Assembly: GCA_017893485.1 (NCBI GenBank)
Contig: CM030360.1
Location: 149,491,147 to 149,555,146, forward strand
Source of the DNA: Hemerocallis citrina
Taxonomy: Eukaryota; Streptophyta; Magnoliopsida; Asparagales; Asphodelaceae
Direction of reading: 5' to 3'
DNA: 64,000 nt
This document shows, piece after piece, positions 40,343 to 52,200 of the stretch (positions are counted from its first letter, which is position 1; every line of letters starts with the position of its first letter). The translations under genes and the position numbers were made by a program. A model generated the notes under the pieces. It was not told the origin of the DNA and made no database searches. It was given only the letters and a program-made list of their open reading frames with translations.

Positions 40343-41082
40343 CTTCCGCCACAGGGGCGAGAGGAAGGATAGCCAGAGTCTTCCAGGTGGAGGACTTCGA
40401 CAATGAGGAGGTAGAGTTCGGGCCGACACTGGATTGAGAGGCGGAACCGTCACTAGCTGCACTCGATACTAGTTTGGTCTTGACCTACTGTACTTTTGGT
40501 TTTATTTTGAGGATTCGACCCACCCCCCAGGGTTCTGTTGGGGGTTTATGTTTTATTTACTGCTCTGTTTTGTATTTCCTGTTATGTACTTTTGTATCCT
40601 TCCCGGCACACCGGGGTTGTTTTATTAACTACTTATTAATGAAACAGGGTGGCTTTATTCCACCTTTTACCTCAAAAAAAAAAAAAAAAAAAAAAAAAAC
40701 TTTCATTCTTCAAACTTCAAACACTCATACGGTATTTTAGTATATGTTTAATTTGTAGATTTAACATAGTTGATTATTCTCATCTATATCTCTTAATTCT
40801 GTTTGGGTTTTCTTGAACATCTTCCTCTCATTTTTTTAGATTTTATCTATAAATTTGGTAAAATGGTAAACATACATACAATACCCACTAGTTCTTGTTA
40901 TTATTGTTATTTTTTAGTTGAGATAGATTGTTGTTCGTTTTAAATTTTGTGGTTTCTCTTTATTTAATTTTGTTGTTTTAAATTATTAGTTGTCATGCAT
41001 TTTGTTGTTCCTTTTAATTTAAATTTTAAAACGTACACTTGCTTTCTCTCTAACTATACATACACTAGTTTTTAATAGTTAA

Positions 41083-44000
41083 ATGGTTTCTAATCGATCA
41101 TGCGGTGGTATACATAGTAGTCAAGAGTCCACTAGTCATCACATTCCTACCATTCCAATTCCATATATAAAAAGTGAAGAAACATTCATAAATTATGATA
41201 ATTTTCCCGATTTGAATGAAACACACTCAAATCCTATAGAAATAGAAGATCATGTAGAACCACAACCATCGGAACAAGGTCCTTCTCTAACCCGTAAAAC
41301 AAGAGGGACTGCTTCCGAAGTACACAATTATTTCAATTTTGTCCCATCACAAAATGATAAGAGTGTATGACTAAAAATATGTAAGAAGTGTCAAACACCG
41401 TATAAGTTTAAAATGGGATCGGGCACGGGTACACTTCAACGTCACTTAAACAAATGTCAACCCGAATTTTCGAAAGACAATCTCACACAACAAAAAATAG
41501 ATTCTAGAACCGGTCAAGTGGATAGTCATTGCTACGATCACAATATCATTCGTAGGAAAATGGCTAAGTTAGTAATTATGGGTGAATTACCATATTCGTT
41601 TGGTGAAAGTAGGTATGTAGAGACATTTGCACAAACCTCCTTAAACCCTCATTATAAAAATATTGCTAGGAATGTAGTTAAGGGTGATTGTAAATTAGTT
41701 TACAATGAGACTAAGGATTTTTTTTATAGTGTAACCCCTGTTTCCGTTAATACGTATTTTTTTAAGTATTTTTTTTGTATGTCAAATTCTTAGTATCTTG
41801 TAACTATTTCTTCCTAAATGATTATTGGTTTTCAACCCGAGTTATATTTCATTCTATGATTTTGATATGATACCCAAATGATGAACCTCTTATTTTTGGT
41901 TAATTATTTAAACCGAATTTAATTATTCAATTACTTGTTACATTTTATAATTATAGCCTAGTCTAATATTATTATTCAAACTATCTTATGAAGACCAATA
42001 TACAATTGTTTTAATATTTAATTTGAAGCTCAAAGCCCAATTGTTTATTATAAGCCCAAGTTTACAACCCACACCCACACCTATTAGATCCCAACCCATT
42101 AACCCATTATCCTACCCGTATACAAATTCCCTCACATTCCCCCTACTCTTCACCTCCTGTAACACCCATAACCCCCACTCACAATAACTACTCATTATTA
42201 TATTATATTTATTATTTTATATTATTATTATATATTAACCCCCCCTTTCCCCCGTTCTCTCTCCCTCTCCCATCTGTCTCTCTCTCTCCCCGACCTCACC
42301 CTCTCTCTCTCTTCCATCTTCTTCATCCCCCCTCTGTTTCTCAAACGAAAACAGAGACCTCCCACTTCACCTTCCTCCCCATCGCCCTAGCCTCCCGACC
42401 CATCTCCGCAACTCCCCTGTTTCTCCCGACCACTTAGATCTCGTCGGAGCACCGCCGCAACCACCGTAGTCGCCACCTCCTTGTCCTCGACTCCGCCATC
42501 AAGCCCAACCTCCGAACACCCCCCCTCGTCATCCCCAACCTCCGCAATGCCATCTTCGCTCCACCGCAAACCATCGTCTTCCTCCACCCCTCTGCTCGCC
42601 ACCTCGCCCCTTCTCTACCATTCCCCTGTTTCCTCTTCTGCCATGGCTCTGAGTGCCTCTCCCCCTCGCCGACTGCACCACAGCAACAACCACCAGCAGC
42701 GATCCCCTGGTACCCCATCGCGCTACCCTCCTATCAAGACAGCGACAGCCAGGGTGACGCAGTGCTGCCCTGCATCCCCTTCGTCAACCTCGGCTCCACC
42801 CTGGGCTCCTCCATAACTGTAGCATCCCGTCGTTCAGCCCCCACAGTGCGCAGCTTCCCTGCGTAGCTCAGTCCCTCCAGTTGCCCAGTGCCAACCAGCC
42901 GAGATCCCCGTGACGCTCCCCTTGTTGTCCACTGCTGCCGTGTCCCCTGGCCGACGCTGCCGTCGAAGCCAAGCCATTATCGATGCCTGCTGTTGTGCAT
43001 TGGTTGTTTTGATCAAGTGTTGATCATTCAATGTGAGCCGTCGATCGTCGTGATCATCTTGATCATCGTGATGATGTCCCCTTGGTTTTGATTATGGTCG
43101 TCCATTGGATCTTGATCATCATGATTGATTGGATGTGGGCCATTGATCTCCTCTTGATCATCCGATTAGATCATAGCCATTCGATCTCGTCTTGATCGTC
43201 ACAATCATGATGATCATCAATTTTCTTTGATCGCAGCCGTTCGATCGATCGATCTTGATCTTCATCATTTTCTTCATCATGAGGGAAATCTAACCGTCCG
43301 ATCTGAGTTTTGCTAGTTGCTGTTGTAGAGGTTGGGTTGTGTGTTTGCTGTTTTAGAGTTGCTGCCACATATCTTGCACGTGCGTCACTGCCCGGGATTC
43401 TGACCCCGTTATTCTTGTATTCGGTATCATCGTCGTCGGTTATCAGATAAGTATTCTCTTGTACAACTCGTTTGTTCTCGTACAAGCTTCTATTGAAAAA
43501 TACCGCAAGTATATTCTTTGACTCTAATTCGTATTCTTCGGTCGAATTGAAATCTGTTGCTATACATAATCCATCGGTCCCGTATTCGCATATGATCGTG
43601 AATACTTTGTTGCCACATGCATTACATAAACACGATTGATACACACATATGTACTCTTAGAATTATACCTAATTATGTGCATGATTGTTTTACCCGTGAT
43701 AGTAGTCTCAATATGATATCTTGTTATTGTTGATTAAGATTAATAAAAGTAACAAGCCGAGATTTAAGGGAAAGACCATAGTAGTAGACAATATAGATAG
43801 GTGTAATTGGAAGGGGGTCCGTGTTTCTCATGATTACAAGTTATATGGAACTAAGTGCCATGTTAGAGGTTGACGGGGGCCACCTTTAGAATCTATGGGG
43901 GCCACCTCTAGAATCCATTATATGATTACAAGTTGACATGTTTCATGCTACAAGTTTACATTCTACATGTTCCACATTACACGTATCTCGAACAAGATAC

Positions 44001-46183
44001 AATTGAGATGTTTTTTCGAAATACGTGACCTATAAAATCCATCACTAGGCCTAAGCGTAACTGATTGTATGTAGCAACCATGTAGTAAAAGTATGAATGC
44101 ATGAAGTGCTACCTAGATAGAATAAAACAAAAGACATGATATTAACACGTGCACTTGTATGATCTAATTATATATTGTATGTTCATGTTGACTTGTTTAC
44201 TTGATTAATTATTTACATGCCACTTGTTTTATGATGTCTTGTTCATGATCCTATTTACATATTGTATTTCTATTACATGATTCTTGATTCCTTACTCTTT
44301 TTTCTGCTTCTTGTTTTATTTTTGTACTTGTCCCCTTAGCTTGAACCACTTGCGGCTCGTGACTTGCATTAACGGGCGTCTTCTTGTTTTTTTGTTTTTT
44401 TTTTGTATTAATGTACTTGCATGCCCGGATAGAGAGTTACTCGAAGGTGTTGCTGATCAAGTATTTTAGTCTTATTTGTTTTCATGTTGCTTTAGTTCAT
44501 GTTTTATTCATGTTACACTTTATTGTAATCCAGACATGTTTGACCCGTAATTATGTTTTTTATTTCCAGTTGTTGGTTATGTTATGGACTATAACATGTA
44601 CTTTTGTTATCCTATTGTGATTTTACATGCCTGCGTGGTTTTGTTGTTATCTTATTGTTGAGTTACCTGTACAGCTTATGAATGGTATATTTGTATCATT
44701 TGCTGGGCCTCAGTCACGTGGTCGTATTCCCGCATTTTGGGAAGCAGGGCATGACATATAGCAACACTAACATCACTAAACACTAGAGTTTTTTTGACAT
44801 CTGATGGGTGGGTAGGAGTAAACGGCGTTCCAATGATGTGTGTAACATGTCATTGGATAGTTTCAGATTGGGTACTTCAAAAGACGATATTTTTATTTGA
44901 ATTTGTTAGGTATCCACATAAGGGTGAAATTATAGCCACACACATTATGCAAGCATGTAATAATTATGGTATTTATGATAAAGTGTTTGCTATTGGTTTT
45001 GATAACGCCTCTGATAATACTAAAGTAATTTATAGTTTGAAAATTACTTTAGATTCTATAGAACCCGAAATTTTTCATGTTAGGTGTGCATGTCATATAT
45101 TAAATATTTGTGTACAAGATGCACTAAAATATGGAAACGATAAACTTGATGCAATGAGAGATTGTGTTCATTATATTACATTGAGTGGTCCAATATATCA
45201 AGCTTTTCATGATTGGTGTAGAATTAGGAGATGTATATAAACGTTTTTCTAAAGATGTTAGACATCGTTGGAATTCTACATTTAATTTATTAGGTGTTGT
45301 TCTTCATTACCGTTTTAATCTTAGAGATTTTTATGTTGCAATGGGTATGCAAAATTATATGTTAGATGATGATTTTTGATTTTTTGCCGATAGTTTGTAT
45401 AAATTTTTAGAACGTTTTAACGATGCTACTTTGCAATTTTCAAAAACATATACATCTAAATCTAGTGGTATTTTACTTGAAATTGTCACTGTGATGACAA
45501 CAATTAAAGATTTGCAAAATGATCATTTTATAGGGGATATGGTTAATGCGGCATATATTAAAATTTTAAAATATTTTCATCCACTTCCTATATCATATTG
45601 TGTAATTAGTGTAATGAATCTCATGATTAAATTAGGTGGCACAAAAATTTAATTGAAATTTTTACACTTATGCCCCACACGATGCAATAGAAGATTTTGA
45701 TCATGTTATTTTTACTCGTCAATTTGAGCATATTTTGACTAGGTTATATGATACTTATGATAAACTTTATTTATCTAACACTATACGAACACAAACACAG
45801 AATGTTGATTCTTATTCTTCTTCCTCCATATTAGTAAAACGAAAGAGTCATGCAACTAGTAGTGTTTTAAATCTTATTAAATCAAAAAAACCAAGAACCA
45901 ATTCACCAAATGAGTTGAATTGGTATAATGCATAAAGTTCGATTGAAGATGTAGTAGATGTGTTACAGTTTTGGAAGAGTAATGAAGTTATTTTTAATAT
46001 TCTTTCTCGTATGGCTAGAGATTTGCTTACAACACCGGCGTCAACCGTTGCATCGAAAAGTGTTTTTTCTCTTGGTGGCAGGATAATGAGCCCGAACAGG
46101 AATCGATTGACAACCAAAAATTTGGAGATGCTAGTATATGCCGAAGATTGGATGAAAGCGGAAGAGGACCCAAGATTTACTTG
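41083..46183 (+). pseudogene. hAT transposase, interrupted and frameshifted
   Basis: The N-terminal part (41083-41770) has a BED-type zinc finger (CKKCQTPYKF...LQRHLNKC) with a TGA at 41368 just before it, then RKMAKLVIMGELPYSF and LNPHYKNIARN. After the LTR-like insertion, 44794-46183 gives TSDGWVG, VFAIGFDNASDN, HVRCACHILNICVQ, RHRWNSTFNLL and the C-terminal dimerisation domain (LLTTPASTVASKSVFSLGGR, RNRLTTKNLEMLVYAEDWM). There are several frame changes (about 45230, 45380, 45650, 45935). The family assignment is secure; the gene is dead. Confidence 0.9.
41770..44775 (+). mobile_element. LTR-like insertion splitting the hAT transposase
   Basis: About 3 kb without transposase similarity. 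The sub-segment 42158-44756 starts tgtaacaccc and ends gcagggcatgaca, the terminal signature of chromovirus (Tekay/Del-type) LTRs, and has a pyrimidine-rich leader (about 42250-42340). This suggests a solo LTR. However, the 5 bases outside these ends do not match, and 41800-42157 stays unexplained. No gag or pol was seen. The class call is tentative. Confidence 0.45.
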
Positions 46184-46777
46184 AAGCACAAGCTGGCTCA
46201 ACAAGTAGCGATGAATGAACAATTAGATTTAGTCGATTTACATTAAAATGATGTACAATATATTGTAAATAATTGGAAATTTTTGGGGGATGGGATTCTA
46301 TGTTTAGGTTAAGTAGAAGTGCACGCCAATAGTGCAATGCTTTCTCTTCAATCTAAATAGAGGTCATCTCGATCTCTATATTCAAATAATTTTCTTATTT
46401 TGTAATTTGATCTAATTTGTATGAAATTATATTCATGAACTTCATTTTATTTAACAAGTTGTAATTTATTAAATCAATTTAAATTTAGTTTCAATTTCTT
46501 TTATTTATTAGTTATTTGCAATTGTTATGAAATTACAATTTAATACTTTATCTTTTATCTTCCTTTAATAATTAAAAATATTATACTAAAAAACCGGCCC
46601 AGTCCGCCCCTACCCTTGGGACTGGGGGCCAGGTCTGGGCCTAGGTTTTCCTCACCTGGCCCGGCTCGGTCCGACCCGCGAAATCTTTGAGGCCGGCCCG
46701 AGTTAACCCGGGACCAGGCAAAGCCCGAGCAATTCCGGCCCGGCCCAGGTGGCCTGGATGCCACACCTACCCCAAAG

Positions 46778-47790
46778 CCCAACATTTTACACGAGATTAC
46801 ATGGTGTACTTAAAAACAAAGTCAGATTAGAGACTTGCTAGTTTTAATCATCGCGACTCTAACTAAATTCAAAAAATTAACATAACTCTATTTTTTCAGT
46901 GTGTTTGGCAGGCTAACTAAAGTTAGCTAGTGTAAGTGTCAGTGTGATTCAATGGTACACCTCTTTGCTAGAGGCTTCGCTTATTAGGCCCCTCAAATTG
47001 ATGGAGGGTTCGCTTTGTCCTTCTGGGTTTATTTGGAAAAATATATTTGTCGGATCCAGACCTCAATCTCTTCTTTAAGGGGCCCGACAGTCATTGATTT
47101 CGTGCCCATGATCGTGATGGAAGCGACACCAGAATCTTTTATCCCTCTTTTTTTCCACGGGTATTCATCCGAGGCGGGAGGCGGGGGACAGAGGAGTCTC
47201 TCTTCCTCCACTTTCCTTAGCACCACCAAAATACTAGCCTTCAGTGAGGTGAATTTATAGAATTCAGGCACAGGAGGGGATGCCTCTGCTCAGAAGCGTT
47301 TTTTTTTAACTTCTTGGAAGCCCTGTGCTATAAATTGCAAAACTAATCATTGTCGGAGGCGTCCAAGCTCAATCACTTTCCATCCATCGGTGTGGCAGAA
47401 CGGGCATGGATTGTTGTAAAGAAATTTTACTTCTAGTAAGATGGCATGATTAGGAGTGGATGTGACTAAAACTAGTGTCAACCCAAACCATGAAAACTCG
47501 GTAGAATCTATTAGAATTTACCCTTTTAATTTTACAGCTTGGAACTAAATAACTCTCTTTGACTTTTTTAAGTGGACTGCGGGAAACCAAATTTCATGTG
47601 CTGTGTGTTGTTCACACTGTGAAGCAAGGCCTTTCTCCGTTATTTCTTTCTTTAATTTGTCCCTCTCCTTTTGCTACAACCTACGAAACAAAGGCCTTGC
47701 TACATGTTTTGAAATATTTCACCTTTTATTCTTCAACCAGCAATTTTATGACAAATACATTCAGTTCGTTACGAAAAGCAAAAATAAAAC
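46778..47790. other. Intergenic DNA, unrecognised
   Basis: No supported gene. The part around 46900-47450 is less AT-rich than its surroundings and has short open frames on both strands (81 and 80 codons) overlapping one another. I recognise nothing in it. Confidence 0.4.
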
Positions 47791-47816
47791 ATGAAACAGT
47801 TTGAAGAATGGCGAGG

Positions 47817-47855
47817 AGAGGGTGGCCTTATTCCACCTTTTCCCTCAAAAAAAAA
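47817..47855 (+). mobile_element. Minimal LINE 3'-end insertion (~39 bp)
   Basis: gtggccttattccacctttt...ctcaaaaaaaa matches the extreme 3' end of the LINE at about 40648-40690. It is flanked by a long direct repeat, cagtttgaagaatggcgagg (ending 47816 and 47878). This is an extremely 5'-truncated target-primed insertion. Confidence 0.85.
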
Positions 47856-47878
47856 AAACAGTTTGAAGAATGGCGAGG

Positions 47879-48291
47879 TAAATTCTTTTTGTTAAAAATA
47901 TTTGATATTTGTATAAAAACAATCAGTGGTTAGAGATTTATTATCACTCACATGGACAAGGCTTTCAACAATTTTAGACCAGTTCCTGCACGAATTCCCA
48001 AAACACTTAATTGATCGTATTCTAGTAATTTACACGTGCGATGCACATATTAATAAATATATATTTTTTAAAAGTAAAAAACTTCAGCATATTCTGGATT
48101 TGAACTTGAGACCTCCTTTATTTTAAGTATGCACGGGCGATACACTGGTTTGTATGTCTACAAATGCTTGTATTTATTGAATTTAGTTTGAACATGTATT
48201 ACACGTGTTTGTAAAGTTACAAAGTTGGAATTTATTTGGTTACAAACCCCAACTCTCCCATTAAAATGGTAGAGATATGCACATCTTATCA
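47879..48291. other. Intergenic AT-rich DNA
   Basis: No gene is seen. There are two diverged occurrences of an acacgtg(c/t)gatg...tatt theme near 48030 and 48190 but nothing classifiable. Confidence 0.4.
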
Positions 48292-48294
48292 TAA

Positions 48295-48980
48295 GAGCAT
48301 CTGTAGTCGTTGGGGAAAAAAATATGCATATATACATATATAGAAATAGCAAAAGAATATTTGTTGCAGCCGTCTAAAAGCTATTTTTATGAATAAATCC
48401 AAGGGACGGCACATGAAGTGCCATCCGAGGGATTAACGTCATTCAACCATACAAATTCGTCCTCGGAGTGCAAATAAAAAATTGCAAAAAATTATAAAAA
48501 ATTACAAAAACATTTTACTAATTACGAAAAAATTACAAAAACATTTCAGAAATTGCAAAAACAAATACAAAATTACAAAAACATTTCAAAAATTGCAGCA
48601 AAAAAAGATTGCAGAAATCTCCGTACATCACATGAAGTGCCGTCCGAGATAATAGGAAGCAAGGGACGCCACATGAAGTACCGTCCGAGGGATTTAAGCC
48701 TTTTGGAAGTTTTTTTAATTAAAAAAAAAAAAAAATTTAATTAAGGGACGGCACTTGAAGTGCCGTCCGACGAAAAAAATATTAGTTTTTTTTGTGGGAC
48801 GGCACTTCGAGTGCCGTCCCTCATATATGCTCATATATGGATAAATCTCAAATCCATTCTCATTTATAGCAAACGACTGTAGCGAAAAATGGATAATATG
48901 GAAATTTGACAAACGAGTGCAGCTCGTTTTTTAGCCAAATATGCATATTATCGATATTTAGCAAACGACTACAGATGCTC
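48295..48980. mobile_element. PIF/Harbinger-like non-autonomous element (Tourist-type)
   Basis: Perfect 17-bp TIRs GAGCATCTGTAGTCGTT with TAA duplications (48292-48294 and 48981-48983); 686 bp. The TIR and 3-bp TSD fit the Harbinger superfamily. Inside are about five near-palindromic modules related to gggacggcacttcgagtgcc (for example 48796-48820) and an A-rich attacaaaaacatttc repeat. It has no coding capacity. Confidence 0.85.
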
Positions 48981-49283
48981 TAAGCACAGTATCACCATGG
49001 AATATCACCTCATATTGAAATTAGGTCCTCTTTTCTCACTTTACACTATTCTTCATTCATGAGTCGACGGTTTCAATCTTTGTCTGTGAGAAGCAAGATG
49101 GAAAAAGCGAGGGTCTAAATGAGACAATTCATTTATCAAGTCTGGGAGGACAACTCATTGACTACCAGTTTTATATTACAAAAGCATTGAGAGGAAGCCA
49201 ACAAAAAACAAGCTGGTCTCATACTGTACAGTAACTGACTTCCCGTACTCTTTTTTCTTCAATTATTCGCTTACACAGATTGG

Positions 49284-52200
49284 TCACAGAAACCCTGATC
49301 CTTTATCCTGAACAAATCTTCCACCGTGACTTGCAAACTTACTTGGCCCAAACTCGATACTGGACTGTGAGTGCATTTCAGCCAGCTCCCTCACCCTCAG
49401 AAGAATTGGCATTGGTATTGGCATTGAAGTGGGTTTCCGGAAACTTTTATTTGCCTGTGAAAACAATATAGGAGAAAGATGATGAATATGGAAATTGACA
49501 ATGTAAGGAGAAACAAGAAGAATGCGTAAATTGACAAGTAAATGGATAAGGGGACATTCTAGCTTATTTTGAAAGAGGGCAGGCTTGACATGAAAAGGTT
49601 TTAAACTTTTGAAGGATAGGTTCAAATCTCAAGGTATGAAACAAACGATGAGTACAAAATATACTTTACAAACTGAACTTGGTTCATGCAGCGAGAACTC
49701 TCCCGTGCTTAGTAGGTTGTCTTGGGTTCGAAAGCTTCCAAATCCACTGGTAATAGGGAATTTCAAAACCATAATTGTGAGGCAATTTGAATTATAGTGT
49801 CAACCTCTCACCTCGTCCATGGGCTGATGCCAAAATTTGTAACAGACACCAGATGGCAATGTGGTATGTAAATTAAATTTAACCCTTATTGATTTCCTCT
49901 AACAAATCAGGCCTGGTAGTTTGAGATAATTATAGGCATGTGAAGGCATCTCTAATATAAACTGTAGATATCTTAACTTCGACCTGTTTGCAATTCATTT
50001 GGGAGTACATACCCTCTCGTTATCTCACTTCTGGATGCAACTAAACTCCATGTGAACCTCTTTTTTTCTTTCTGTTACTTTATATGGCACAAGCAACTGT
50101 GCTGAGCAAAATAAATAGAATGAATTATCTACTTAAACAAAAAAAAATAAAGCTGATGATAAACCTCACCCCTTTGTGTGAAGACTCCTGGGCAAAGCTA
50201 GCTCTCATTAAATTTCGCCATTTATCCTGCAGAGAGAGAACAATTGCAAAGTTGTTTGTTTAAGTTCTGAGTAAATCCCCCCTTTATTAAATCCATAAAA
50301 GTTGTCTAGACAGAGAAAAATGTTTCTGCACTCATATAGTTGTATTCTGAAACCAACACACTTATCTGCCAACTTAGTTTTAAGATTGCCGACACACGAC
50401 TCTTTTAACTCACATTGCTCTAGACCCTGATGTAGTCAAATTAAGACAAAAATAGACAAAAATCACAGTTTTAAGAGCTCGGTATTACAATAACTGGCTC
50501 AAATTTGTAAAAGTGTCCTAACGTGGCTACACGGTATTAAACTCTGAAGGTGGTTTACCACAAATATCCTTTAAGATAGGGCCTGAAAACAATTTTCCTT
50601 TCTAAAAATTTAGACTTGATGCAAGAAACTCACCTTAAGGTCAACAGAAGTGCGATAAGAATATGATGCAAAAGCAACTCGTCTGATCTCAGACCACCTT
50701 CCAGCACCATATTGAGCCACCCCTTCCACAAGCTTCAATACCTCTGAGAGACTCCAAGCTCGGTGATGCTTCCTTTTGGTACCAGCTTTTACCGTCCGTG
50801 TTGTATCTGCATCCACCGTATCAACATTGTTATCCGAGGAGGTATCTCCAGCAGTATTGATCATTTCATGGTCCACATCTTGATCTTCCTCGTTATAGGA
50901 TGATTTTGTGTCGCTTATATCATCATCATCCATGCCACCAAAGTTCTGAGAGAAAATTAATAAAATAATTATCATAGAAATATTAGGATTTTCAATCTAT
51001 ATGCATCAAGTGGGGCAATTGGACTTTTCATGATTATGATAAGAGTAGTGTTTGTCCCACAAAAATTAAATGCAAATAAGATAAGAACTGCTGCAATAGA
51101 AATATTTAGCTACATAGCTCTATAACTAAAACTTAGAACTTGACTGCTTGAGCCCGAAAGCAATATTGATATAAACATTCATCATTAGAATCATGAAATG
51201 CACAAACCTGACTATATATAAAATTAAACTTGAATCGGGACACTGCAAAAATGGCCGTTTAAGCATTTATTATGCAAGAGAATAAAAGAGGAAGGGCGTA
51301 CATATAACAATAGAGCAAATTAATAGTCTGTTTCCACTTTCTAGTGGGAAGGGCTCCAACTTATAACAGTCTAATCTGTTCTAAAGCTGTTCATCATGTA
51401 TAGAACTGTATTCTCGCCAACTGATAGCAAAATGGCAAATGGTATAATTAATTCTATGGAGCTTAAGCCTAAAGGAGAGGAATGTAAAGAAAAGAACACT
51501 TGTTCCAAAGTTAGGGTATGATACAAGGAGACGATGCTCAAGTACAAAATTATAATCCTTAAACACTGTTTATCAGGTTGATGAGGAAGTTTAACAAGTA
51601 TATATTTAAAATTAATAAAAAAGAAAGCAACAGGAATAAGAACGTATAGGCATCAAAGAGAAGCTCCATGTCAATGCAATCTTACACATTCTAAAGATTA
51701 TCGAAATACACCCTTGGTAAGTACAACAGAATGTTAAGCAAAAAAATTAGCCTTCAAGTACAGTGGAAGACAGCAAGTACAATGGAAAGTTAAGAAAGAA
51801 AATATGTTTTAAGAAAGGTTGGTTTCCTCTGGAAAGATAGAAGGGCCTGCATATTAAACACAATGGTTTCAGAATTAAAATCTATGATTGTCCGATTTTA
51901 CTTCGTAGAAAAGCGAAGGGTCAAATGAGCAAGCTTGCAGGGTAGGAGATCACGGCCACATCTAATGCGCATGGACAAATTCCATCACTACCATTTCAGC
52001 CTGGATCTTACTTATTATTGCCGCTACCAAAATGCATAATCAGGTGTCATTTTTCTTTGTCCACTGATAGTTATGACCATTTTTCACAAAGTTTCCTAGT
52101 TATTGAAAATCAAAAATAAGAAAGTAAACAGCAGATCAGATGAATCATAAGTAACACAAATATTTTGTGTTAATAAAACTATACCCTGAAAAATATATTA

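Larger units (their letters stand above)
32864..40698 (+). mobile_element. Full-length L1-type LINE
   Basis: Flanked by a 15-bp duplication, actttcattcttcaa (32849-32863 and 40699-40713). The 3' end is a poly(A) of about 25 bases (from about 40674). It has ORF1 (zinc knuckles, DUF4283-like) and ORF2 (endonuclease, reverse transcriptase, zf-RVT). At 7.8 kb it appears not to be 5'-truncated. It inserted into the hAT leader in the same orientation. Stops and frameshifts show it is inactive. Confidence 0.92.
32276..46769 (+). mobile_element. hAT transposon with nested LINE and LTR-like insertion
   Basis: The TSD CCCCAAAG is exact at 32268-32275 and 46770-46777. The ends TAGGGGGTAGCAAC and (reverse complement of the right end) TAGGTGTGGCATCC form short TIRs, followed by GC-rich ggcccgggaccggcc motifs typical of this hAT branch. 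The transposase remnant is at 41083-46183. Without nested DNA the element would be about 4 kb. It lies about 550 bp upstream of the MSL10-like ATG. Confidence 0.92.

Noticed and set aside
43171..43644. 157-codon minus-strand frame with CNACG and an acidic C-terminus
   Set aside because: It sits inside the LTR-like insertion among tgatcatc simple repeats and no family is recognised. Kept out as a gene, but it could be searched.
47015..47271. 81- and 80-codon frames on opposite strands
   Set aside because: They overlap almost fully and have no recognisable motif; at most one could be real and neither is supported.
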